Shown here: in pieces, positions 8,689 to 18,022 of the stretch
Layout: every line of letters starts with the position of its first letter
Numbering within the stretch: the stretch's first letter is position 1
Source of the DNA: an uncultured Alteromonadaceae bacterium
GTDB lineage: Bacteria; Pseudomonadota; Gammaproteobacteria; Enterobacterales; Alteromonadaceae
NCBI GenBank assembly: GCA_947503265.1
Contig: CANNDC010000009.1
Span: forward strand, 62,001 to 126,000
Direction: 5' to 3'
DNA length: 64,000 bases
The notes under the pieces: model-generated
What the model was told of the DNA's origin: nothing
The model's database searches: none
Seen by the model: only the letters and a program-made list of their open reading frames with translations
Translations under genes and position numbers: made by a program

Positions 8689-9069
8689 ATGAACAACATC
8701 GACATGATTAAAGAAAGAGCTGCAAGCGCTGAAGAAATGGCACGCAAAGTTTGGTTAGCGGGTCTTGGTGCATACGGTAAAGGCTATGAAGAAGTTAAAG
8801 GTCGTTTTGAAGCCCTTTCTACTGATTCAAACAAGTTGTTTGCTGAACTTGTTGCTAAAGGTGAGAAGATCGAGACTGAAGGCAAAAGCAAAGTTGAAGA
8901 AGTTAAAACTAAAGTGGCTGCCAACTCTGAAATTGAAACTCGCATCGAAACTATTCGCGCTAAGCTTGGCATGAACAATTCTGAGGCAGATCAAAAAATC
9001 GAAGAGCTAAACGCTAAAATCGATGCTTTGACAGACGCAGTAGCAAAATTGGCTGCTAAAAAAGCGTAA
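8689..9069 (+). CDS. Phasin-family protein
   Basis: A 126-residue, Lys/Glu/Ala-rich, almost wholly helical protein. The N-terminal MARKVWLAGLGAYGKGYEEV resembles the WLAGLGAYAR signature of granule-associated phasins (PF05597 type). The C-terminal half is heptad-like coiled coil (IEELNAKIDALTDAVAKLA) ending in AAKKA. Phasins coat polyhydroxyalkanoate granules. No PHA synthase is in the window, so the granule role is by family only. GGAG lies near 8677-8680. A strong terminator follows at 9094. Confidence 0.82.
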   Translation: MNNIDMIKERAASAEEMARKVWLAGLGAYGKGYEEVKGRFEALSTDSNKLFAELVAKGEKIETEGKSKVEEVKTKVAANSEIETRIETIRAKLGMNNSEADQKIEELNAKIDALTDAVAKLAAKKA

Positions 9070-9093
9070 TTAAAATCTGATCTAAACTAAAAA

Positions 9094-9113
9094 GGAGCCT
9101 CGGCTCCTTTTTT
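9094..9113. terminator. Bidirectional intrinsic terminator
   Basis: GGAGCC-TC-GGCTCC is flanked by A-rich sequence on the left and TTTTTTAG on the right. It can terminate the phasin gene (plus) and the convergent PLP enzyme gene (minus). Confidence 0.9.
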
Positions 9114-9118
9114 AGTGT

Positions 9119-10267
9119 CTACCACCCCGTTATTTTCTGCCATTCATCAATAACATGATCGTCTTCAACAACCAAAAAAGAATCAAACTGGGCGGCAGTT
9201 GAACAAGCGTGATTGGGTAAAATTCTGACGAGACCAGCTAAAGGGAACTGTTCAAAATCTGTTGCCAGATTTGCGACTCTTTGACTAATTATCCCGTGTT
9301 CCTGATTCGCATCACTGACGATATAGTCGCTTCCCAATGACTCTCCTAAAACACTTTTAACCAATCCATAGCCCTGATCAACCGGATGATTTGCAGTACC
9401 ACGATCTCTCGACATGGCCATCCAACCTGCATCGGTAATCACCCAATTTTTGTCTTTTTGATAGCCAATAATGCTGGCTAGCACACTGATTGCAATATCG
9501 TCTTGCGAACAAACTCCTAACCCAGACATCACCAAATCAAAAAACACGTAAACTCCGGCGCGAACCTCAGTGATGCCATCTAGATTGTCAATCGCGTGTG
9601 CCGTCGGTGAGGAGCCAATAGACACATGATGACAATCGATACCATGTGCTCTAAGTCTTTTCGCTGCTAACAATGACAGATCTCGTTCTTGCCGAGCCAT
9701 GGCTAGCTGTGCCTCGGTAGTAAAGCATGAATAGGATTCTCCAGCGTGAGTCATCACACCGAGTAGTTCGACATTAGCTGCATTTTTCAGGCAATTTCCG
9801 ACAACGATTAGCTCATCGCTTTTAGGGTCAACGCCAGACCTATGGCCATCTGTGTCTAACTCAATCATGAATTTAAAATCACACTCGAACTGTCTTGCTT
9901 TATCAACAATTAATTGGGCCATATCCGGATTGTCCAATACCATTTTCAGGTCACAACCCGCTTGGACCATCTCAGCCACCTGCGGCAGTTTGTTTGGCAC
10001 AATGCCAACAGCGTAAAGAATGTCTGTAAATCCATGTTGAAAAAAGAATTGAGCTTCTTTTAAGGTTGATACCGTGATCCCTTTTACATTTCCACCAGTG
10101 AGAATTTCTTTAGTGACCTCAATGGATTTATGGGTTTTGACATGCGGACGAATTTGACAACCTAAACCACCGATATGACTGGATAAACGCGCTATATTTC
10201 GCTGCAATTTGGCCTTATCAATCAAACAGCAAGGCGTGGTTCGTTCTGTCAGTCTAATCGGTTTCAT
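9119..10267 (-). CDS. DSD1-family PLP enzyme (D-threonine aldolase / D-serine dehydratase-like)
   Basis: 382 residues. The N-terminal alanine-racemase-type TIM barrel has the PLP lysine in RPHVKTHKS (about residue 45). The C-terminal domain has the metal-site segment PNHACSTAAQFDSF (about residues 349-362), as in D-threonine aldolases and eukaryotic-type D-serine dehydratases. Such enzymes cleave D-3-hydroxyamino acids. The ATG overlaps the MocR stop by 4 bp (ATGA), which implies co-translation with that regulator. Confidence 0.85.
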   Translation of the reverse strand: MKPIRLTERTTPCCLIDKAKLQRNIARLSSHIGGLGCQIRPHVKTHKSIEVTKEILTGGNVKGITVSTLKEAQFFFQHGFTDILYAVGIVPNKLPQVAEMVQAGCDLKMVLDNPDMAQLIVDKARQFECDFKFMIELDTDGHRSGVDPKSDELIVVGNCLKNAANVELLGVMTHAGESYSCFTTEAQLAMARQERDLSLLAAKRLRAHGIDCHHVSIGSSPTAHAIDNLDGITEVRAGVYVFFDLVMSGLGVCSQDDIAISVLASIIGYQKDKNWVITDAGWMAMSRDRGTANHPVDQGYGLVKSVLGESLGSDYIVSDANQEHGIISQRVANLATDFEQFPLAGLVRILPNHACSTAAQFDSFLVVEDDHVIDEWQKITGW

Positions 10268-11706
10268 TTTGCGGATTCCTTACATAGTTTTGCCAAGGTT
10301 TTAATACCGGGTTCAATATCGTCGCTCCAAGGCAACCCATAGCTCAACCTAATACATTTTGAATATCGGTTGCTAGGAGAAAACAGACTTCCCGGCGTAA
10401 TACTGATATTTTCCAGCAAAGCCTGTCTGAATATTTGATCGCCGTCGCTATCGCCAACTAATTCTAACCACAATACGGCACCCCCTATAGGATCGGTTAC
10501 CCGAGTGCCTCGCGGAAAATGCTGGGTGATCAAGCTAACCATTCTTTCTTTGTTGATTAGCAAAGCCTGACGTAATTGATTCAAATAGCGTTGATATTCG
10601 CCCGTTCGCAAGAACTCGCTTAAGGTCCATTGATTGATAAGCGGTGAAGAACAAGAAAACGCTCTTTTTATTCGGCCTGTTTGATTTCGAAGCTTGCTAC
10701 TCAAAAGCCAACCGATTCGATAGCTAGGTGCCACCGTTTTTGAGAACGAAGAGCAGGTTAATACCAGTCCTTTTTTGCTGTAGTACTGAGCCGGTTTACC
10801 GTGTTTCGAGCCAAAATGAAGAGCTCCGTATACGTCGTCCTCTATCATTGGAATTCCTCGGGATTCAAGCAATGCTACCAGTGCCTGTTTTTTATCTTCC
10901 GACAGTTCACAGCCAAGAGGATTAGATAAGGTAGTGGAAAAAATACACGCTTTCACATCATGGGTATCAATGGCTGTTTTCACGTCGACTAGACACAAAC
11001 TATCTGACGCATCCAAAGGGATTTCCAATGCCAACATACCCAAGCTTTCAATCAGTTCCAACACACCAAAATAACAGGGTGATTCAACCGCAATGATATC
11101 GCCGGGCTTGGCAACAGATTGAAGCGCAATATTGATGGCTTCTTGAGCGCCATTGGTGATGACGATGTCGTCGGGTGAAACTAGCAAGCCATTGTTTAAA
11201 TATTGAATTGCCAATTGTCTGCGCAGCGGTTCGTAACCATTGGTTGGTCCATAGTTTAACGCGGTATCACCAGCAAGAGACAAAACTCTGCGCATGGTTC
11301 GATTTAGTGCTTTAGTCGCTGGCATTGCGGCTACCGGATTTGCCACTCCTAAAGGTAAATTAGTGGGTTGGTGAATGGCTTGATAAACCTGCTCAATTAG
11401 TTCTTGCCTGCTCACCGCAACAGGCTGAGCAGCGAGACTGGATTTTTTTGGTGACAAAGAAGCAATATCAGCACTTTTTAAGTAATAGCCCGACTTAGGA
11501 CGCGCAACGATGAACCCTTGACGTTCTAATTCAAAGTAGGCTTGTTTGATAGTCGGAATACTGACAGACAAAGTATTCGCCATGCTGCGCAACGAGGGCA
11601 GTTTCTCTCCTGCCTTGATAGTACCGTCAATTTGCATTTCTTTGACTAAGCGGATGACCTGCAAATACAAATAGGTGTCGCTTTTCTTCTCTAGCACATT
11701 GCTCAT
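10264..11706 (-). CDS. MocR/PdxR-type regulator (GntR HTH fused to aminotransferase domain)
   Basis: 480 residues from the ATG at 11706. The upstream in-frame ATG adds 11 residues with poor family fit. The N-terminal GntR winged helix (GEKLPSLRSMANTLSVSIPT) covers about residues 1-75. A linker and a fold-type I aminotransferase-like domain follow, with the PLP lysine in CSSFSKTVAPSYRIGWLLS. MocR proteins sense amino acids or PLP adducts. It is cotranscribed with the D-amino-acid enzyme and divergent from an EamA exporter, so the trio plausibly handles a D-amino acid or a toxic amine. Confidence 0.88.
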   Translation of the reverse strand: MSNVLEKKSDTYLYLQVIRLVKEMQIDGTIKAGEKLPSLRSMANTLSVSIPTIKQAYFELERQGFIVARPKSGYYLKSADIASLSPKKSSLAAQPVAVSRQELIEQVYQAIHQPTNLPLGVANPVAAMPATKALNRTMRRVLSLAGDTALNYGPTNGYEPLRRQLAIQYLNNGLLVSPDDIVITNGAQEAINIALQSVAKPGDIIAVESPCYFGVLELIESLGMLALEIPLDASDSLCLVDVKTAIDTHDVKACIFSTTLSNPLGCELSEDKKQALVALLESRGIPMIEDDVYGALHFGSKHGKPAQYYSKKGLVLTCSSFSKTVAPSYRIGWLLSSKLRNQTGRIKRAFSCSSPLINQWTLSEFLRTGEYQRYLNQLRQALLINKERMVSLITQHFPRGTRVTDPIGGAVLWLELVGDSDGDQIFRQALLENISITPGSLFSPSNRYSKCIRLSYGLPWSDDIEPGIKTLAKLCKESAK

Positions 11707-11772
11707 TTGAAATTTCTCATCATGAATAGTCTGCAACAATTTGCTCGTAGTAAAAGTCTTAGCAAAACCATT

Positions 11773-11818
11773 CTGTATAGGTCGAATTTATAAATAACTG
11801 TATATGTTATATATACAG
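11773..11818. promoter_or_regulatory. Candidate MocR binding region
   Basis: CTGTATA occurs as a direct repeat at 11773-11779 and 11798-11804. The second copy is half of a perfect inverted repeat, CTGTATAT-GTTAT-ATATACAG (11798-11818). The sites lie in the 178-bp divergent region between the MocR gene and the EamA transporter gene. MocR proteins are known to use direct repeats. Confidence 0.5.
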
Positions 11819-11884
11819 AATGCGAGGTATTTTGTTTCTTCAAATAAATTGGAGTCATTACTAAAACGCTGAAAAGGACAAAAT

Positions 11885-12802
11885 ATGAGAAGCACCTTGC
11901 TATATGTCGCTACTGTGTTGATCTGGGGATCGACCTGGTTGGCAATCGAATTCCAAATTGGTGTAGTTGCGCCAGAAGTATCTCTGGTCTATCGATTTGT
12001 CATAGCGGCATTGCTGATGTGGGGTTTCTGCCTTTGGCGTGGTATCGATATGCGCATCAACGGCATGAATTCCGTGTTTCTGGTTGTTTTAGCGGCCTGT
12101 AATTTTGGTTTTAACTACTTGATTTTGTATTGGGCGCAGGAATATCTGACCTCTGCAATGACGTCCATTGCCTTTTCAGCCCTGCTTATGTTCAACATCA
12201 TAAATACGCGTATATTTTTTGGAAAACCCATCGCGGGCCGCATTTATATCGGTGCCGTCATGGGGATAGTAGGAATTGGCGCACTTTTTTGGTTCGACTT
12301 GCGCCAGTTTGATATGTCCAGTGAATCTGTCATCGGTTTGGGATTGGCGTTGATTGGCACTGTCGTCGCTTCTTTGGGCAACATGGTTAGCGTGAGAAAT
12401 TCGAAACAAGGTATCGGCGTCATGCAAGGCAATGCATGGGGCATGCTTTTTGGCAGTGTTCTGTTAGTCATTTATACCCTTTTCTCTGGCGCTACCTACA
12501 GCATAGATTGGAATGTCGGATATATTTCCTCACTCTTATACTTGTCTATTTTTGGCACTGTTGTGGCGTTTGCTTGCTACTTCGCACTGCTAAAAGATAT
12601 TGGCCCAGAAAAAGCCAGCTACTCCATCGTGCTATTTCCAGTTGTGGCTGTGGTGTTAAGTACCTTTTTTGAAGGATTCGAGTGGCACTTAAACACAGTG
12701 ATAGGGTTTATTTTAGTCCTAATTGGCAATGTGATAGTGCTCACACCGATGCAGCGTATTCGCAAATGGTTGAGCGTTCGCCAAAGCGCAACAGTTGGCT
12801 AA
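11885..12802 (+). CDS. EamA/DMT-family transporter
   Basis: 305 residues, ten predicted transmembrane helices in two EamA repeats. The N-terminal VLIWGSTWLAIEFQIG and the second-half VVAFACYFALLKDIGPEKAS are family hallmarks. Members of this inner-membrane family export metabolites such as amino acids (RhtA, YdcZ-like). Its divergent MocR regulator makes amino acid or amine export likely. AAAAGGA lies 6-7 bp before the start. Confidence 0.9.
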   Translation: MRSTLLYVATVLIWGSTWLAIEFQIGVVAPEVSLVYRFVIAALLMWGFCLWRGIDMRINGMNSVFLVVLAACNFGFNYLILYWAQEYLTSAMTSIAFSALLMFNIINTRIFFGKPIAGRIYIGAVMGIVGIGALFWFDLRQFDMSSESVIGLGLALIGTVVASLGNMVSVRNSKQGIGVMQGNAWGMLFGSVLLVIYTLFSGATYSIDWNVGYISSLLYLSIFGTVVAFACYFALLKDIGPEKASYSIVLFPVVAVVLSTFFEGFEWHLNTVIGFILVLIGNVIVLTPMQRIRKWLSVRQSATVG

Positions 12803-12958
12803 AATGACTAGTAAAGTAAGCAGCTTTATAGGGATTTGCGCAATATTGGCTTGAAACTGCTATGTGAAATTGCTTTTCTGAGACTAAATACGAAGGCCTT
12901 AGTTGTTAATGTACTGAACACTCGTGTAGATTAGTAAAAAATAATAAGAGTACACACT

Positions 12959-14179
12959 ATGCTCATGTTTAATATCCGCTCTAATCTATCACTTAAGCAT
13001 TCAATACTTGCGATCATAACACTTGGGTTTTTCGTTGGCTGCGGCGGCGGAGGTTCATCAGGAACAACGACCGCTCCCACAGGTACAGTGCAAACACCCG
13101 TTGTTGAGCCTGATCCTCCCTATTGGGAGATCGCCACACCTGATTTTAGTGCTGATCCTGATCGGCCGGTCGTGACGCTTAATGGTGATAAAGTCGTTTT
13201 TATTAGCGTCGGTGAGACGTATATTGAACAAGGTGCCAGCGCAACTGATGCGCAAGATGGTAATTTGAACAATGCGATAACCATAAAAAATTCAGTCACA
13301 AATACCTCAGTTGGTGACTATTTCGTGCGTTACCAAGTCACCGATAGTTCCCAAAAAGAAGCCATTGAAGCAATTAGGATTGTACGCGTTGTTGAAAATC
13401 TACCTATTAGCCACTCACGAAGGCCAGTGGGCGTTTCCCAGTCACATTTGGGCTATTTTGAACATTTACCAGATGACTATGGGGTAGATCCAGATAAAAA
13501 ATTTCCACTGCTCATTTACAATCATGGTAATGGAGCAAACGTTGAATTTTCTGGTGACGACCCTCTAAGAGCGCTCGATACCTTATTACAAAATGCCGGT
13601 CCCCCACTGCTTTTAAGCGGTGGTCGATGGGATCGAACCCTACCATTCGTCGTATTAGCACCGCAATTTGGCAATGTGCAAAACATCGACGTACCTAGTC
13701 GCATCAATGCATTTGTCGACTATGCGGTCAATACTTATGCCATTGACGAGTCGCAAATATACTTTGCTGGTTGGAGCCAAGGCGGCTTTTTGAGTATGTT
13801 ATACGCAGTGGAGTTTTCAGATAGAGTAGCCGCTGCTGTTTCGGTATCTGGTGGTATCCCAGTGAGTCAAGACACCTTGCCCAGTAGCTTTTGCGATATA
13901 GAAAGAGTACCCATCTGGGCATTCCATGGCGACCAAGATCAAGTGGTCGATGTGGATTCAAGTATTGATAGCATTGAGTTGATTGAGGCCAATTGCCAAC
14001 CAACTGTTGCGCCCAAATTGACAATCTTTACCGGCGCAAGCCACAGTATTCAGCATAACGTATTCAATTTGAGTGCGATGCAAGGCGGTAGTGCAGAATT
14101 GCCAAGCGATCCTAATTATATGCCCTATGACCAAAGTATTTATGAATGGTTATTGCAGTACGATTTGGATGACCGCTAA
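12959..14179 (+). CDS. Secreted lipoprotein esterase (DUF5011 domain plus alpha/beta hydrolase)
   Basis: 406 residues. The signal peptide ends in a lipobox-like FVGC followed by a Gly run. A Pro/Thr linker leads to a DUF5011-type Ig-like domain (about residues 70-140, EQGASATDAQDGNL). An alpha/beta hydrolase domain (about 160-400) follows with nucleophile motif FAGWSQGGF (GxSxG) and a late ASHSIQHNVF His. The architecture resembles extracellular depolymerases and feruloyl/acetyl esterases, and the substrate is unknown. It could de-esterify algal polysaccharide. An ATG two codons downstream is an alternative start. Confidence 0.82.
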   Translation: MLMFNIRSNLSLKHSILAIITLGFFVGCGGGGSSGTTTAPTGTVQTPVVEPDPPYWEIATPDFSADPDRPVVTLNGDKVVFISVGETYIEQGASATDAQDGNLNNAITIKNSVTNTSVGDYFVRYQVTDSSQKEAIEAIRIVRVVENLPISHSRRPVGVSQSHLGYFEHLPDDYGVDPDKKFPLLIYNHGNGANVEFSGDDPLRALDTLLQNAGPPLLLSGGRWDRTLPFVVLAPQFGNVQNIDVPSRINAFVDYAVNTYAIDESQIYFAGWSQGGFLSMLYAVEFSDRVAAAVSVSGGIPVSQDTLPSSFCDIERVPIWAFHGDQDQVVDVDSSIDSIELIEANCQPTVAPKLTIFTGASHSIQHNVFNLSAMQGGSAELPSDPNYMPYDQSIYEWLLQYDLDDR

Positions 14180-14238
14180 AAGCATCTGAACCCAGCTTTC
14201 GGAAGTGATCAAGATTGAGTAAGGTTGGTGATGAGTAA

Positions 14239-14290
14239 AAACAGTCCGAACACTCTAAGCTAGGTTGCCAACTTTAGTGTTGGTCTGTTT
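14239..14290 (+). terminator. Long interrupted hairpin after esterase gene
   Basis: AAACAG and AACACT (14239-14254) pair with AGTGTT and CTGTTT (14276-14290), giving a two-step stem. Its position 60 bp after the stop codon suggests transcript end or processing. The T tract is weak. Confidence 0.4.
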
Positions 14291-14349
14291 AAATAGCATC
14301 ATTGCCTGCTTGTGCATGTAATCAATTGCTATCAACTTCAAGGTATTCA

Positions 14350-15150
14350 ATGAAGCTCAAAATTTTTGTCACTGTTGCTACCGCTCTTTTTATCTGTGCT
14401 TGTTCATCGAATAACGTTAGCCAGCCTGAAACTGGACGCTACGAAAATTTCACACCACTGTTCAACCAGCAAGATTTAGACGACTGGATTGTTAAAATTC
14501 ACAAGCATGGGGTAGGTGAAGATCCCTACAACACCTTCAAAGTTGAAGAGGGCATGATCCGCGTCAACTATGACGGTTATCAAGGGGATTTCGATCAGCG
14601 TTTTTCCCATTTGTTTTATAAACTCCCGTTTAGCAACTTCCATTTAAAGATGGAATATCGCTTTGTTGGCGAGTTTTATAGCAGCGCGCCTAAATACGCC
14701 ATATTAAACAGCGGTGTCATGTATCACTCCCAATCGCCGCAAAGTATTTTGAAAGATCAAAACTGGCCGATCTCAGTGGAAATGCAGTTTCTAGCAGGAT
14801 TAGAGCAAGGTAAAGCTCGCCCGACTGGAAATATGTGCTCGCCGGGAACAGATATAGAAGTCAATGGCAGTGCTTTAAAAGATCATTGCTTGCGATCCAA
14901 TTCAAACACCTATTTTGGCGACCAATGGGTCAGTGCAGAATTGATAGTCGTCAATGGTAAGGTTACCCACATTATTAATGGCAATATAGTCATGGAATAT
15001 AACAATCCTCACGTCAGCCTTACCGGTTTGGTAAAAGGGTTTGATGCTAGCAGTTTTCAAAATAAAACCCCTCTGACATCTGGCTATATTGGCTTGCAAA
15101 GCGAAGGGCACCCAATTGATTTTCGCAATATTTATCTGAAACGACTGTGA
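14350..15150 (+). CDS. DUF1080 (3-keto-disaccharide hydrolase-like) lipoprotein
   Basis: 266 residues from the ATG at 14350, which begins a proper signal peptide with lipobox FICAC. The 16 extra upstream codons are not signal-like. The mature domain has the concanavalin-like DUF1080 layout: FTPLFNQQDLDDWIV at the start and GYIGLQSEGHPIDFRNIYLK at the end, which is the family's diagnostic C-terminus. Members bind or hydrolyse 3-keto-glycosides in the periplasm. It is an isolated gene between the esterase and the DUF4397/CHRD gene. Confidence 0.85.
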   Translation: MKLKIFVTVATALFICACSSNNVSQPETGRYENFTPLFNQQDLDDWIVKIHKHGVGEDPYNTFKVEEGMIRVNYDGYQGDFDQRFSHLFYKLPFSNFHLKMEYRFVGEFYSSAPKYAILNSGVMYHSQSPQSILKDQNWPISVEMQFLAGLEQGKARPTGNMCSPGTDIEVNGSALKDHCLRSNSNTYFGDQWVSAELIVVNGKVTHIINGNIVMEYNNPHVSLTGLVKGFDASSFQNKTPLTSGYIGLQSEGHPIDFRNIYLKRL

Positions 15151-15423
15151 AAATCGCATAACGAGCAGGATATTTGAATGCTCGATATCAGCGCTAAAAA
15201 AATTTGAAAGAATTTAGGGCTATTTTTTCCGTACTGAGTTACTTATCCCATCTATCCTCCTCGCCATATCAGTCAACGCTTACAGCATGATTTTCCAGAT
15301 GATCCGTTCAAACTTTTCAAATTATTAATATCAATATTGTTCTGTAACTTTGTAAATTTTTTGTGATCTGCTGACTTTTTAACCGCGTAATCGATCTCAC
15401 GCTAACAATGAGGAAGTGTTCCG

Positions 15424-17880
15424 ATGAAAAAATTACAACTTTTTGCATTCACCCTAGCCATAATTTTTGGTTTGACAGCGTGTAATGATGATAAAGAGCT
15501 GCCAGATCCTCCTGAGCCACCAGCGCAAACAAGCTTAAGGATTATTCACGCAGCACCTGATGCCCCTGAAGTAAATGTCTTTGCAGGATCAACCGTATTG
15601 GCGGGTCTAGAAAATGTTGACTATCAGGTAAGTTCGCCCACCATCAGAACAGATGCTGCAACCTATGCTGTAAGAGTCGAAGCAATAGTGCCTGGTGGTA
15701 ACATAGACGTGATATCTGCTAGTTTGACGCTTGATGCAGAGACGCTCTACAACGTATTTGCTATCGATACAGTGGCAGACGAGGTAGAAGCACTGATTGT
15801 TTCCAATCCAATAACAGATGTGACCTCCGGCAATGCCAGAGTTCAAGTAGTGCATGCCGCACCCAATGCTCCAACCGTGGATATCTATGTTACTGCTCCA
15901 ATGGATGATATAGACGCAGCTCAACCTCTCGCGACGGCCTCTTTCAAAGACTTTACCGGTCAAGTGGAAGTTGCAGCGGGTGACTACAGAATTCGAATCA
16001 CTCCAGCTGGTAGTAAAGATGTTGTTTACGATTCTGGCACGATAAACTTACCTGACGGCGCTGATTTGGTAGTTGCAGCGACGCAAAATGTTAATGCAGG
16101 TGATTCGCCAGTCACACTCCTTGCCATTGATGATTCTGGCTCGACGAAAATATTCGACGCAAATACCGGAGCTGAATTAAGAGTTGTTCATGCAATAGCG
16201 GATGCACCACCTGTTGACGTTATCGCAAATGATGCAATCACGTTATTTGATGGCCCAGGTTTTTTGCAGTTCTCTGATTATCTTAATGTGGCTGCTGATA
16301 CCTATTCGATTGATGTTGCAGCAGATGCAGATAACTCCATTATTCCTATAGAAAATGTAGACGTGACGTTAGAGACTGGCATGTTTTATACCGCCATCGC
16401 CAACAACCTGCTCGCAACGCCAGAACTGGATTTATTGGTCGACATGCCAAGAGCCGTTGCGACAGAAGCACAAGTTAGAATTTTCCATGCATCTCAAGCA
16501 GCAGGTGACGTAGACATTTACGTTACTCCAGACGGTATGATTGATAACGTTGAGCCAACCTTCGCCGCGGTTTCCTATGAGACGGGTGAGTTGTCTGAAA
16601 CTGGCTATGTCAGCCTTGCTGAAGGCAGTTACTTCGTAACTGTTACTGGGGCAGGAAGTAAAACAGCTGCAATTGAAACTGGCGAACTAATGTTAGAGGC
16701 AGGTAAAATCTACACTGCTATAGCAGTAGACGGAAACTCACCTAATGAAGCTCCGCAACTAATAACACTCGATGATTTGGTTGCACCAGCGCCAGCTTTT
16801 ATGGCCACTTCAACTTATAACGTTATGCTCAGTGGGTCTCAAGAAGTACCTGCTTTGACTGTATCTAGCACTGCTACTGCCACAGTGGAAATCGATGAGA
16901 CTAAAGGCGCATTTCAAATCGATTTAGACGTGAGTGGCATCATGGGAGTTACGATGGCCCATGTTCACGATGGAGATATTGGAATGAACGGCCCTGTCGC
17001 ATTTCCGCTTACAGACGATGGTGACGGGACTTATTCTTTAGCAGAAACACAACTGACTGCTGGAATGCTTAACGCATTAACCAGCGGATCATGGTATCTA
17101 AACGTGCACACCAGCGCTAATCCAAGCGGAGAAGTGCGCGGACAAATCGTTCCTGATTCGATGGCGATAGTTACCTTTCCTCTTAGTGGAGCACAGGAGA
17201 ATCCTCCCGTATCCACTGACGCTAGTGGAAGTGGTTATGCAATCTTCGATACGACTAACAATAGTGTGACTTTGCGGGCAGTAACCATGGGTGTGGACGA
17301 TGCGACTATGGCTCATATTCACTCGGGTTTCGCTGGCACAAATGGTGGAGTCGTGGTTGCCCTTATGCAGCCAGAAGGAAGCACTAACATGTGGATGACA
17401 GATGGATTTGTTAGCCTTGATATGGCAACAGCTAATCAACTTCTGGCAGGCGGACACTATGTTAATGTGCATACACCAGCCAACCCCAGCGGTGAGCTAA
17501 GAGGTCAAATTACAGCCGATAATATTCAAGTCTTCGGCGTGAATATCACAGGTGACCAGGAAGTGCCAGCAGTGACGACTGATGCTTCGGGCTATGGTGC
17601 AATCACGCTAAACACGACTAGCGGTTTGATTGTGGGCACGCTCAATGTATCTGGACTCACACCAACTATGGCACATATTCACGATGGAGAAGCCGGCACC
17701 AATGGTCCAGTATTGGTAACATTGACAAGCGCTGCTGATGGGGTTTGGACTGTTCCAGTTGATACTGAATTGACGACTGAAATGATGATGGAAATGCAAG
17801 ACGGGCAATATTATGTCAATTTCCATACTGCAGATAACCCTGCGGGTGAAATTAGAGGTCAAATCAAACCGGGCTTTTAA
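15424..17880 (+). CDS. Large secreted lipoprotein with DUF4397 and CHRD repeats
   Basis: 818 residues; lipobox LTAC. About residues 35-440 hold several DUF4397 repeats (RIIHAAPDAPEVNVF, RVQVVHAAPNAPTVDIYV, RVVHAIADAPPVDV, RIFHASQAAGDVDIYV). About 460-818 hold three CHRD domains (LSGSQEVPAL, LSGAQENPPV, ITGDQEVPAV), each closing with HTxANPSGExRGQI. Both are beta-rich extracellular modules without known catalysis. CHRD occurs in chordin and in bacterial surface proteins. The composition is acidic and low in Lys, as in marine secreted proteins. GAGGAAGTGTTCCG precedes the ATG. Confidence 0.88.
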   Translation: MKKLQLFAFTLAIIFGLTACNDDKELPDPPEPPAQTSLRIIHAAPDAPEVNVFAGSTVLAGLENVDYQVSSPTIRTDAATYAVRVEAIVPGGNIDVISASLTLDAETLYNVFAIDTVADEVEALIVSNPITDVTSGNARVQVVHAAPNAPTVDIYVTAPMDDIDAAQPLATASFKDFTGQVEVAAGDYRIRITPAGSKDVVYDSGTINLPDGADLVVAATQNVNAGDSPVTLLAIDDSGSTKIFDANTGAELRVVHAIADAPPVDVIANDAITLFDGPGFLQFSDYLNVAADTYSIDVAADADNSIIPIENVDVTLETGMFYTAIANNLLATPELDLLVDMPRAVATEAQVRIFHASQAAGDVDIYVTPDGMIDNVEPTFAAVSYETGELSETGYVSLAEGSYFVTVTGAGSKTAAIETGELMLEAGKIYTAIAVDGNSPNEAPQLITLDDLVAPAPAFMATSTYNVMLSGSQEVPALTVSSTATATVEIDETKGAFQIDLDVSGIMGVTMAHVHDGDIGMNGPVAFPLTDDGDGTYSLAETQLTAGMLNALTSGSWYLNVHTSANPSGEVRGQIVPDSMAIVTFPLSGAQENPPVSTDASGSGYAIFDTTNNSVTLRAVTMGVDDATMAHIHSGFAGTNGGVVVALMQPEGSTNMWMTDGFVSLDMATANQLLAGGHYVNVHTPANPSGELRGQITADNIQVFGVNITGDQEVPAVTTDASGYGAITLNTTSGLIVGTLNVSGLTPTMAHIHDGEAGTNGPVLVTLTSAADGVWTVPVDTELTTEMMMEMQDGQYYVNFHTADNPAGEIRGQIKPGF

Positions 17881-17892
17881 GCATATGAAGTG

Positions 17893-17932
17893 CCCCCAAT
17901 AGTTGGGTATTCCAATTACTGGGGGTTTTTTA
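17893..17932 (+). terminator. Intrinsic terminator
   Basis: CCCCCA (17893-17898) pairs with TGGGGG (17920-17925), followed by TTTTTTAT. It closes the DUF4397/CHRD gene. Confidence 0.85.
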
Positions 17933-18022
17933 TAAGCCCAAACGTCACAGAGATTTTAGATTTAAACGTTTAATCCTAATCGCCCTATAACATGCTTGGG
18001 GAGCCTCAAATTTAGTCACCCA

